From: Bog-159 sp049520215
GTDB lineage: Bacteria; Acidobacteriota; Terriglobia; Bryobacterales; Bryobacteraceae
Assembly: GCA_049520215.1 (NCBI GenBank)
Contig: JBEKPZ010000016.1
Coordinates: 1-64,000 of the forward strand
Length of the DNA stretch: 64,000 nucleotides
Direction: 5' to 3'
Shown here: positions 8,374-16,450 of the stretch, piece by piece
Numbering within the stretch: the stretch's first letter is position 1
Layout of the letters: each line of letters starts with the position of its first letter
Position numbers and translations under genes: made by a program
Notes under the pieces: model-generated
Database searches by the model: none
Seen by the model: the letters and a program-made list of their open reading frames with translations, nothing else
Told to the model about the DNA's origin: nothing

Positions 8374-9657
8374 TCATTTGGCGCGCTCCAGGCGGCCTCC
8401 TTCGCGGCGGTCGGCGCGCAGGAGCAGCAGGGAGAAGATCAGGCCGCAGAAGCCGAGGGCGGCGAACATGATCTGGCTGGCGGTGTAGCCGTGCGTGGCG
8501 TCGCGCAGCGCGCCGTTGGCGACGGGGTAGGCAGCGAGTCCCAGGTTTTGGATGGCGGTCATCAGGCCGAAGGCTGTGCCGACGCAGCGGGCCTCCACGA
8601 TGAGCGGTACCGACGGCCAGATGCAGGCGGGGACCAGGACGAAAGCTGCGCCCAGCACGATCATGGAGAGGACCGGCGAGATATGCGTCAGGCCAAGGAG
8701 CAGATGCGCGGGAACGATGAGCAGCGAGCCCACGACCATAAGGGTGGCGCGGCGGCCCACGCGATCGACAAACTTGCCGGCGAAGGGCGCGAGCACCATG
8801 GAGGCCGCGATGATGATGGAGGTGACCCCCTGGGCGGTGGTGAACAAATGCGTGAAATTGAAGAACACGCCGGAGAAGAAGCCGAGGCCTTCAGCGGATG
8901 CCATGGGCATGTTCCACTTGTCGTGGAAAAAGTCGGTGGCCAGCGCGGTGAAGGGGAAGATGGCGGAGTAGAAGGTGACGCAGATGCCGACGGCGTACCA
9001 GTAAGAGGGCCGGAACTTGCCGACATCGCTCCAGGCGATCTTGTCGCCGGAGCCGGCTTCGGGCAGTTTCAGGATGGGCTCGGCGTGGCGATCCATGAGT
9101 GTGTAGATCCAGTTGCAGAGCAGGCTGAAGAGGCACAGCGCGGCGGCGACCCATAGCGCTCCGCGCCAACCGAAACGGGTGGCCAGCAGTTCTTCGGTGT
9201 TGAAGGAGAACAGGGTGCCGAGACGCGCGATGGTGAGGGTGATGCCGAATGCCATGGCCAGTTCCTTGCCGGTGAACCAGCGCGCAATGATGGCGCTTTG
9301 GGCCACGATCATGGACTCGGAGCCGATGCCGAACAGGACGCGGCCGGCATCGAGGACGGCCAAGCTGGGCGCCCGCGCGACCATGGCGGCGCCGGCCACC
9401 ACGAAGCCGGAGAAGATCAGGCTGGCGCGGCGGACGCCGACACGATCGATGAGGACGCCTCCGGCCCCAACCGCGACGACGGCGGCGACGCTGTACATCA
9501 TGTACATGGTGCCGATGGCGGCGCGGTCGGTGTGGAATACCTGAATGAGGGTGGTCTCGATGGCGCCGACGCTATCGTAAGCGAAGTAGCTGCCGAAAGC
9601 CATCAGGGCAGCGAAGGCCAGGATGATGAAACGGTAGGGTCTTTCCGTTGGAGACAT
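8374..9657 (-). CDS. major facilitator superfamily transporter, MFSD1-like
   Basis: The 427-residue product has about twelve hydrophobic helices. The conserved loop between helices 2 and 3 reads GGVLIDRVGVRRASL, and the equivalent loop in the second half reads GKFVDRVGRRATLM. The arrangement and the N-terminal AYDSVGAIETTL stretch resemble MFSD1-type members, so it may carry small peptides or organic anions; this is inference only. No Shine-Dalgarno site is obvious before the ATG at 9657. A tandem repeat separates it from the divergent esterase gene. Confidence 0.8.
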   Translation of the reverse strand: MSPTERPYRFIILAFAALMAFGSYFAYDSVGAIETTLIQVFHTDRAAIGTMYMMYSVAAVVAVGAGGVLIDRVGVRRASLIFSGFVVAGAAMVARAPSLAVLDAGRVLFGIGSESMIVAQSAIIARWFTGKELAMAFGITLTIARLGTLFSFNTEELLATRFGWRGALWVAAALCLFSLLCNWIYTLMDRHAEPILKLPEAGSGDKIAWSDVGKFRPSYWYAVGICVTFYSAIFPFTALATDFFHDKWNMPMASAEGLGFFSGVFFNFTHLFTTAQGVTSIIIAASMVLAPFAGKFVDRVGRRATLMVVGSLLIVPAHLLLGLTHISPVLSMIVLGAAFVLVPACIWPSVPLIVEARCVGTAFGLMTAIQNLGLAAYPVANGALRDATHGYTASQIMFAALGFCGLIFSLLLLRADRREGGRLERAK

Positions 9658-9689
9658 GGATCTGGGAGTATAACAGAAGGCGTGAAGCA

Positions 9690-9726
9690 GAAGTCAGAAG
9701 TCAGAAGTCAGAAGTCAGGAGACAGA
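9690..9726. repeat. GAAGTCA tandem repeat next to the esterase start
   Basis: Four AGAAGTC units followed by AGGAGACAGA abut the ATG at 9727. The AGGAGACAGA end places AGGAG a workable distance before the start, so the repeat appears to supply the ribosome binding site of the esterase gene. It is the same family as 4731-4826. Confidence 0.75.
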
Positions 9727-11826
9727 ATGACACGGCGACAGTTGTTGTCGGTACCGGCTTCGGTGGTTTTGGCGGGACGGGCGGCTCGGGGCCAGGCTGG
9801 TTTTCCGGGGGTGGGGTATCGCGAGTATGCTCGCGCGCTGCCGGATTACTTGCGGGATTTGGCGGCTCGGTCGTATGAGGCTCGTAATCGGGAGATTGCG
9901 AAGTTGACGTCGGCGGAGGCGATTGGCGCGCGGCAGCGGTGGGTGCGCGAGACGTTTTGGAAACTGGCGGGCGGTTTGCCGCAGCGGAGTCCACTCAACA
10001 CGCGCACGGTGGGCGGATTCGCGCGCGCGGGATACCGGCTGGAGAAGCTGGTGTACGAGAGTGTGCCCAACTTCCCCATTGCGGCGAATCTGTACATTCC
10101 GACTACGGGAAAGCCTCCTTTTCCGGGCGTTCTGTTTCAGATGGGCCACACGCGCAATGGGAAGGCGGGCGAGACGTATCAGCGCTGCTGCCAGGGCCTG
10201 GTGAAGCTGGGCTACCTGGTGCTGGGATTCGACCCGATGGGGCAGGGCGAGCGGGTTTATTATCCGGACACGGGCGGCGTGCGGAGCCGCCTGGCATCGC
10301 CCGATAGCGAGCACACGACGCCGGGCAAGCAGATGCTGCTGGACGGCGATACGGCGACGCGGATGCAGGTGTGGGACGCGGTGCGCAGCCTGGACGTGCT
10401 GGCGGGGCACCCGCTGGTGGATGCGGGGCGGCTGGCATCTACGGGGCAATCGGGAGGCGGCACGCTGACCATGCTGCTGGCGGCGGTGGATGACCGGCTG
10501 GCGGCGGCCGCGGTGGCGAGCGGCAACACGGAGAACGTGGCCTGCGCAAACTTCAATCCGCCGGGGGCGACCGACGACGCGGAGCAGAACCTGATTGGCT
10601 CGGGTCCGCTGGGGTTCGACCGATGGGACCTGCTGTATCCGCTGGCACCCAAGCCGCTGCTGATTTCGGTGAGCGACCTGGATTTCTTCAACACGTATTC
10701 GTCGGAATACATTCGCAATGGTTGGGAGGAGTTCAAGAAGCTGCGGGCGGTGTATGCGGTGCTGGGCGCGGCGGACCGGTTGGCTTGGGTGGATACGCCG
10801 CTGCCGCACGGATTAGCTTACGATTCGCGCATGCAGATCTACAACTGGTTTGGGCGGTGGCTGAAGGACGAGGCGGCGCCGGTGACCGAAGAGCCCGCGA
10901 CGGAACCCGAGAAAGACCAGACGCTGTGGGTGTCGGAGAGCGGCAGCATGGTGCGGTCGTTTCATAGCGAGACGCCGTTCACGTTGAATCGCGCGCGGCA
11001 GGTGATGGTTCGGCCGGCGCCTTTGAGCGAACTGATCGGCGCGGAACGTCCGCGGGATGGCTTGCAGCCGGTGGTGCTGCGGCGCGCGGCGTGGCGCGGG
11101 ATTAGCGTGGAGGCGCTGGAGGTGGAGAGCGCGGCGCGCGTGAGGGCGCCGGCTTGGTTGTATCTGCCGGTCGAGCGGACGGGCCAGGTGCTGCTGATCT
11201 TGGATGCGGCGGGCCGCGATGGGCGCTGGCAGGAGGGCGGCTTGTATCACACGCTGGCGCAACGCGGGTACGCGGTGTGCGCGGCGGACGTGCGCGGCGT
11301 GGGGGATTTGGCGCCGGAGATCGGGCGAGGAGCGGCCGATTATGCGCGGTCCCACGCGGATGAGGAGGACTATGCTTGGGCGTCGCTGATCCTGGGCAAG
11401 CCGCTTGCGGGGCAACGCGCGACCGATATTCTGGCGTTGACGGCGGCGTTGCGGGCACATCCGGCGCTGCGGGGACTGACGCTGAAAGTCGCGGCGCAGG
11501 GGCGGTTGACCGTGCCGGCGCTGTTCGCCGCGGCGATGGATCCCGCGATCGGCGAGTTGTATCTGGCTGGCGGATTGATTTCTTTCCAGAGCGTTGTGGA
11601 GACTGAGCGCTACAGTGCGCCATTCGGCAGTTTCGTGTTCGGCATATTGCAGCACACGGATCTGCCGGACGTGGCGGCGGCGCTGGCTCCGCGGCGCGTG
11701 TGCCTGGCGGGCGCGGTGGATGCGGCGGGGGGCACGCTGGACGTGGCGGCGGTGCGCGCGGCGTATGGCGGCGAGCATGTCTTGGTTCGCGCGGAGGCTA
11801 AGTGGGACGCGGAGGCGTTGGGATGA
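9727..11826 (+). CDS. exported tandem alpha/beta-hydrolase (acetyl-xylan-esterase-like)
   Basis: The 699-residue protein begins MTRRQLLSVPASVVLAG, a twin-arginine-like signal. The first half is an alpha/beta hydrolase of the acetyl xylan esterase/dipeptidyl peptidase type. It has GHTRNGKAGETYQ, FDPMGQGER and the nucleophile elbow STGQSGGG with Ser242, and a late His in DTPLPHGL. The second half (from about residue 440) repeats the fold, but where the nucleophile elbow should lie it reads VAAQGRLTVPALFAA with no serine. It is therefore probably a non-catalytic copy. I start at 9727; upstream sequence in the same frame is antisense to the MFS gene and the repeat. Confidence 0.82.
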   Translation: MTRRQLLSVPASVVLAGRAARGQAGFPGVGYREYARALPDYLRDLAARSYEARNREIAKLTSAEAIGARQRWVRETFWKLAGGLPQRSPLNTRTVGGFARAGYRLEKLVYESVPNFPIAANLYIPTTGKPPFPGVLFQMGHTRNGKAGETYQRCCQGLVKLGYLVLGFDPMGQGERVYYPDTGGVRSRLASPDSEHTTPGKQMLLDGDTATRMQVWDAVRSLDVLAGHPLVDAGRLASTGQSGGGTLTMLLAAVDDRLAAAAVASGNTENVACANFNPPGATDDAEQNLIGSGPLGFDRWDLLYPLAPKPLLISVSDLDFFNTYSSEYIRNGWEEFKKLRAVYAVLGAADRLAWVDTPLPHGLAYDSRMQIYNWFGRWLKDEAAPVTEEPATEPEKDQTLWVSESGSMVRSFHSETPFTLNRARQVMVRPAPLSELIGAERPRDGLQPVVLRRAAWRGISVEALEVESAARVRAPAWLYLPVERTGQVLLILDAAGRDGRWQEGGLYHTLAQRGYAVCAADVRGVGDLAPEIGRGAADYARSHADEEDYAWASLILGKPLAGQRATDILALTAALRAHPALRGLTLKVAAQGRLTVPALFAAAMDPAIGELYLAGGLISFQSVVETERYSAPFGSFVFGILQHTDLPDVAAALAPRRVCLAGAVDAAGGTLDVAAVRAAYGGEHVLVRAEAKWDAEALG

Positions 11827-11850
11827 ATGGCTCGCCGATTCGGTGTGCAA

Positions 11851-12369
11851 TCAATGTGTCTGCACCGAAACCCAACTCTTCACCATCGTTTGGAACGTCT
11901 TCGGCACAAACGGCTTGGCGATGAACCCTGAGAAGCCTGCCCGCCACGCGGCGCCGGCTTTTTCCGCGCTGGCCGTTAGAGCGACGATCGGTATGTGAGG
12001 GTAGCCATACCACCCGCGCACAACCCGGGCGATCTCCAGCCCGCTGCGATCCGGCAGCCCCAGATCCACTAACAGCAAACGCGGGCGAGTCTCCCGCAAA
12101 GCTAAGATGGCGCCCTCGCAACTATCCACGGCAAGCAGACCAATACTCGCCGATTCCAGCAGAAACCGCACCATGCTGATATTGGACGGATCGTCCTCGA
12201 CCAGGCATACGTCAACGTGTTTGGCTGTCCCCCGCGCCTGCCGGCGGGCGCTCCAGGCGTATTCCAACTCCATCGGATTCATAGTCATCGCGCGTACCAG
12301 GCGTCGCACCTCGGGGTCCGGATGATCGACCGGCTGCCGCTGTTGCTCATTAAGAAGAAATGTGTCCAT
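11851..12369 (-). CDS. stand-alone response-regulator receiver domain protein
   Basis: The 172-residue product has about 50 variable N-terminal residues and one receiver (REC) domain. The acidic pair is in VCLVEDDPSN, the phospho-acceptor Asp in LLLVDLGLPDRSG, the switch Thr in IVALTASAEK and the Lys in FIAKPFVPKT. No output domain follows, so it probably signals by protein contact, like CheY or DivK. The ATG at 12369 follows GGGTGA. A TTG at 12420 would add 17 residues and cannot be ruled out. No histidine kinase is adjacent. Confidence 0.78.
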   Translation of the reverse strand: MDTFLLNEQQRQPVDHPDPEVRRLVRAMTMNPMELEYAWSARRQARGTAKHVDVCLVEDDPSNISMVRFLLESASIGLLAVDSCEGAILALRETRPRLLLVDLGLPDRSGLEIARVVRGWYGYPHIPIVALTASAEKAGAAWRAGFSGFIAKPFVPKTFQTMVKSWVSVQTH

Positions 12370-12425
12370 ATTGTCACCCACGAGCCTCTCATCGGCAGAA
12401 TCATAGCCGGATTGCGCCAAACTTA

Positions 12426-12467
12426 GTGGGGCAGGCTCTCAGCCTGCGGCGGCCTCTCAGGCCGCCC
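12426..12467. repeat. hairpin repeat (GTGGGGCAGG type)
   Basis: GTGGGGC leads into the hairpins GCAGGCTCTCAGCCTGC and GGCGGCCTCTCAGGCCGCC. The element is essentially identical to 22691-22732 and to parts of 49808-49910 and 52052-52143. Confidence 0.85.
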
Positions 12468-12593
12468 GCAACCCATTGAAATTAAATCTCTTATATAGAA
12501 ACCGCACTAAGCGTACAATAATCGGCTACCTCAGTCGCCTGCGCATGCGGGAACCGCCCGGAGACGCTATACTCAAAGCGCAAGAGGTGATCC

Positions 12594-12794
12594 GTGGACA
12601 GGCGCAATGATCCCCGCTACAACTTCGATGCCCATCCGACACTAGACGAGCTAATCGCCCAGCAGGGCAAGGGTCCCGTTACCGATGTGCAAGCCCTGCA
12701 CGGGAACTTCTGGCCCGAGGATGAACGAATCGAGGACTTCCTGGCGGCCCTCCATGAATGGCGCGGCCACAAGAAAGCCGACCCCACCGCATGA
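12594..12794 (+). CDS. small antitoxin of a PIN-domain toxin locus
   Basis: This 66-residue protein starts with GTG after a GAGGTGA ribosome binding site, and a TATACT -10 box lies near 12570. The sequence has HPTLDELIAQQGKGPVTD, ALHGNFWPEDERIEDFLAAL and a charged tail. This matches the compact antitoxins found before VapC-like genes, as far as I recognise the family. Its stop overlaps the toxin ATG (ATGA), indicating translational coupling. It seems intact, whereas the toxin is not. Confidence 0.7.
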   Translation: MDRRNDPRYNFDAHPTLDELIAQQGKGPVTDVQALHGNFWPEDERIEDFLAALHEWRGHKKADPTA

Positions 12795-13190
12795 GCAGCG
12801 TCGTCTTGACACGGACGTCGTCTCCTTCGTTTTCAAGAACCATCCGATTGGCCGCCAGTATGACGCCGACCTCGCCGATCGGACGCTGATCGTCTCTTTC
12901 ATGACCTTGGCCGAATTGGATCGGTGGACGATCCAGTCGAAGTGGAGCGAGGCTCGCCGGAATTGGCTGCGTCTTTACTTGGAATCATTCGTGCTTATGC
13001 CATATGATCGCGCCCTCTGCGCAAAGTGGGCCGAGGTGACCGTCGCCGCGCAGACAAGCGGATACCGGATTGAATGCGCGGACGCCTGGATCGCGGCTAC
13101 GGCGCTCCTCTACGACTTGCCCCTTGTTACCCACAACCGCGGCGACTATCGAGGGGTGCCGGCCTCGTGCTGATCTCCCATAGCTTGTAA
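12791..13190 (+). pseudogene. PIN-domain (VapC-like) toxin with frameshifts at both ends
   Basis: The start reads MSSVV from 12791. Then one base appears to be missing near 12806, and the PIN domain continues in another frame as LDTDVVSFVFKNHPIG. All four PIN acidic positions are recognisable: the Asp in LDTD, Glu in MTLAELD, Asp in CADAWIAA and Asp in HNRGDY. Near 13160 a second one-base loss moves the natural ending, GLVLISHSL and a stop at 13190, out of frame; the written frame stops at 13173. The antitoxin upstream is intact. Either the toxin ribonuclease is inactivated or the sequence has two indel errors. Confidence 0.72.
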
Positions 13191-13212
13191 GGGGGACTGC
13201 GCAGGCGCCAAT

Positions 13213-13365
13213 ATGGCCCTAGCCCTGGTCAAAGAGGATTCCAGCTTAGCGAGCCGCCAGCCTGTATTGCGCTGCCTCACTGGTGATCGATCGTCCGTAC
13301 CGGCCACCCGGCTGCGAGAGGCCATCGCCCGGCTCAGTCCCCTGGCCACCGAAATGTTTTTCTAG
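13213..13365 (+). pseudogene. remnant of an ECF sigma factor
   Basis: A 50-codon frame reads SLASRQPVLRCLTGDRS and then LREAIARLSPLATEMFF before a stop. This parallels LRQAVARLSPRAAEMF in the intact sigma factor at 15869-16450, including the SLAP-type linker. Region 2 and the sigma-4 helix-turn-helix are both gone. It is best explained as the leftover of a paralogous sigma gene. There is no sign that it is expressed. Confidence 0.5.
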
Positions 13366-13393
13366 ATTATGGGTTCTCAGGGGACTAAGCCGA

Positions 13394-15499
13394 TTATGGT
13401 GCGGCCAACGGTACGTTCGTTGCCGCAGTGTGTAATCCATCCGCGGGCGACAGCGCGGAGCGGCAAGCGATCTGTCCGGACGCCAGATTCGGGGCAACCC
13501 GAATGTTGACTTGGTAGATCCCCGTCTTACCCGGCGCGAGGCCCGAGAACAGGACATCGGCGAAGGGCCCTCCTTTGGAGGCATCCCACTGGCAAATCAC
13601 CGGAACCAGCGTATTGCTCAGAATGTCGAGCGGCGCGGGCCGGCCCGGCGGAACGGATTCGCTTACTGGCCCGAGACCGGTCATGTAGAACACCAGGATT
13701 TCGCCGGGGATGGCGGCATCCTCAGCAGTAGGCTGGCCGTGAAGGTCCTGGTGCCAAACGCCCCGGAACGCGGGCTGGTCCGCGCTGGACAGAAGCGATT
13801 CCGCGGCGTGCGCGGTCTTGGCCAGATCGAAGATGCAAATCGAATAACCGATCCTGGCAAGGGGAGGGAGGCCGCGCAACCAGCCGAACACCCCATGATC
13901 GGGCGACAAGCCGGCAATAAAGTTGACGCTCACGGCAGCTATGCAGTCCCGAGGAATGCGGCCCTCCGTCCGTATTCTGGCCATGAGCGACGGGCCCGTG
14001 ACACCGAGGCGGGCGAGGTCGGCAGTGCCCCAGTAGTCCAGGCAAAGATGGAATGGCGGATGCTCGCGCAGCCAGGTGGCCAGGTTTTTGGCGTCCTGGC
14101 CCCAGTCGATATTGGAATCGGCGAGAATCATGGGTCCGCGCGAAGGTCCTCCCGCCAGGACATTAAAAAATGCCAGATAGTGCGGATAGATAGAGATGGA
14201 CTCGGCCGCCAGAGCGGTGCCCAAGACCAGCAAGAGAGTCGGCGCGCGGCGCCAGCGCACGCGACTGAGCGCCGCGGCCGAGAGGGTGAAGAGGAACGGA
14301 AAAATCGGGAGTAAATGCCGCACCCCGACGTTGATCGGTGTGACCAGCGACAATACGGAATAGACCGCAATCGGAACGGCCGGCACGAACCAATCGAAGG
14401 CCACGCGCCGCGTCCCGACGTGGCGCAGTGTCGCAAGGCAAACCCACGCCGCAAGCGCGAAGGCGATCGGAAAGTAGTACCACCAACCTCGGGTCCGCAG
14501 CTTGCCTAAGAGGTACGACGGATGGCCGAAGGCATTGAGATCGAGCAACACCAGCAATCCCTTGAGAAATGGATGCCCAGGTGGCTCGCCACTTGTCAAC
14601 CGGAGTGCGGCTCCAGCCTCGCTCCGGTCCAACAGCGCGTGTACGATTCTTCGATCAATGCCGCCCGTCTTAACGCCGTGTTGCAGCGCCGGGACTTCGT
14701 AGGTCAGGAACACGACCACGCCGGCGAGCACCACGATGGCGGCGAGCGAGAAAACACCCTGCCGCAAGGAAACGGACTTGTGTCCCTGCCAGAGCCAGAC
14801 GGCGTACAGCAAGACGAACACGGGAAGCAGGAAGAATGCCGCAAGCTTGGTAACCATCGCCAGGCCCAATGCGAGCGCGGCGACCAGAAGACGCGGCAGA
14901 CTGGGACACTTTAGATACGCGGCAAAGGCGATGCACGTCAGAAACGCGGAAAGGGCGAAGGGCACATCGTTCTTCACATAATGGCCGTGCGCGGCGATGG
15001 TGGGATCAAAAGAGTAGAGCGTCAATGCCAGAAGTGAGGCGGCCGGACCGAAGGAGCGCGAGTCCAGAGCGCTATGGCCAAGCCGAGGCAGGACGTGAGA
15101 AAGATTGACGTGAGGCGCGCGGCGAGCACCATCGCATCTTCTTTACGGGCGTTGGCCGCCAACCACTGCGTGCCGAAACCAAATGCATCGCCCTGTAACC
15201 AGGGCGTTGGATCTCCCGGGGGGGGTGATTGGGAACAGCAGCAGCGGAAGCGCGGCGAACATCTTGGAGAGTGGGGGATGCAAAGGCTCCATCCGGAAGT
15301 CGCCCGTCTTCAGATAGCTGTAGCCAGAAGAGATCTCGACAGGCTCGTCGGCGGTAACAGATTCCTGCATGGCCGAGCGAACCTGCACGACGCAGAGGTA
15401 AGCGAGGAGGGCAAAGACTAAGGGCCAAAAGAGACGGGCAGAAGTCACGGTCGGGAGACGCGATCTGGTCTTTGCTAACTTCGTGTCGTTAGTATACAC
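13394..15499 (-). pseudogene. GT39-type membrane glycosyltransferase with two frameshifts
   Basis: Three adjacent frames together form one membrane glycosyltransferase of about 700 residues, related to protein O-mannosyltransferase/ArnT enzymes that use polyprenyl-phosphate sugars. The N-terminal part (GTG at 15499) contains ESVTADEPVEISSGYSYLKT and MEPLHPPLSKMFAALPLL, typical of the family's first periplasmic loop. The frame breaks at the G8 run at 15218-15225. The middle part reads GDAFGFGTQWLAANARKEDA and IALWTRA and breaks again near 15052-15058. The long C-terminal part starts FGPAASLLALTLYSFDP and has many transmembrane helices. If these breaks are real the gene is dead; if they are sequencing errors it is one intact gene. 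Confidence 0.72.
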
Positions 15500-15868
15500 C
15501 TGAAAGAATTTTGCAAACTGTCGCTTGGAGGGTGCCGATCGGCATCCGCAATCTGAACCAGCCCCCGTGCTATTGTCATACCGGGGACAACCTCATGCCG
15601 CAACGCGCTCTCGCCGTAATGCCTCGGCTCCCTCCAACGGGACTCTCATTCCGTCCATCCGCAACACCTCCGGTCCGAAAGCTGCACGCTACCCAAATTG
15701 ACTTCGCCCAAGATATAGGCCACAGAATACAGAGCACTTATTGGCTTTGTTCGTTCAGAACCGCATTCCGGAACATTTCCCCCACCCCCGCCGTTATCCT
15801 AACCGGGCGTGTTAAACATCCGCCCCTGGAGCCGTCTCATGTATGAACAGCAAGGGAGGAAAGAAAAC
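15500..15868. other. 369-bp divergent intergenic region with a possible ECF promoter
   Basis: No gene is apparent. The only signal is the candidate ECF-type promoter at 15770-15796, listed separately. The frame open through 15809-15868 is in phase with the sigma gene, but I regard it as untranslated leader because the strong ribosome binding site lies downstream. Confidence 0.5.
15770..15796 (+). promoter_or_regulatory. possible autoregulated ECF sigma promoter
   Basis: GGAACA at 15770-15775 matches the usual ECF -35 element and CGTTA at 15792-15796 resembles an ECF -10 element, with a 16-base spacer. It lies about 75 bases before the sigma factor start. Many ECF genes are self-activated, but this match is short and may be chance. 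Confidence 0.35.
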
Positions 15869-16450
15869 GTGGAGGCCACCGCGCAATTGGAATCGCAACT
15901 CGAACCCGTCCTCACCGCTCCACTCCAGCCCGCCCCATCGCCGGACTGGGATCTCGTTTTCCGGGAGCACCATGCCACCGTGTTCCGCGCGGCCTACCGC
16001 GTCACGGGCAACGCCAGCGACGCTGAAGACGTCCTCCAGACCGTCTTCATGCGCCTCCTGCGCCGCTCGCCCGACGCCGAAACCGTCGGCAACATGGAAG
16101 GTTATCTGCGGCGCGCAGCCGTAAACGCAGCGCTGGACCTGATCCGCTCCCGGCAGGCCGCGCCGCAAGTCCCCCTCGATGACGTGGCCCCCCTGCTTTC
16201 CGAAAACGCCTCGCTTGCTCCCGATCGCTTGCACCGGTCCACCGAAATCCGCCACTGGTTGCGCCAGGCCGTCGCCCGGCTTAGTCCCCGGGCCGCCGAA
16301 ATGTTCGCCCTTCGCTTCTTCGAAGACCGCGACAATCCGGAAATCGCCCAAATCCTCGGCACTACCACAGCCAGCGTAGCGGTCACACTGTCCCGCACGC
16401 GCGATCGTATCCAACAGGAATTCAAGTCATACATGGGAGAAATCAGATGA
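15869..16450 (+). CDS. ECF-type RNA polymerase sigma factor
   Basis: The 193-residue product has sigma region 2 (FREHHATVFRAAYRVTGNA and then DAEDVLQTVFMRLLRR) and region 4 (LSPRAAEMFALRFFEDRDN, then IAQILGTTTASVAVTLSRTR). I choose the GTG at 15869 because GGGAGGA lies nine bases upstream; an ATG at 15839 and a GTG at 15809 are possible but lack a site. Its stop overlaps the next gene (ATGA), a sensor-like protein with a zinc-type anti-sigma motif and a FecR domain. The pair probably forms a sigma/anti-sigma switch controlling itself and possibly the ABC transporters downstream. Confidence 0.88.
   Translation: MEATAQLESQLEPVLTAPLQPAPSPDWDLVFREHHATVFRAAYRVTGNASDAEDVLQTVFMRLLRRSPDAETVGNMEGYLRRAAVNAALDLIRSRQAAPQVPLDDVAPLLSENASLAPDRLHRSTEIRHWLRQAVARLSPRAAEMFALRFFEDRDNPEIAQILGTTTASVAVTLSRTRDRIQQEFKSYMGEIR

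Noticed and set aside
9298..9726. Upstream extension of the esterase frame
   Set aside because: It is antisense to the MFS gene and passes through the tandem repeat; the twin-arginine-like start is at 9727.
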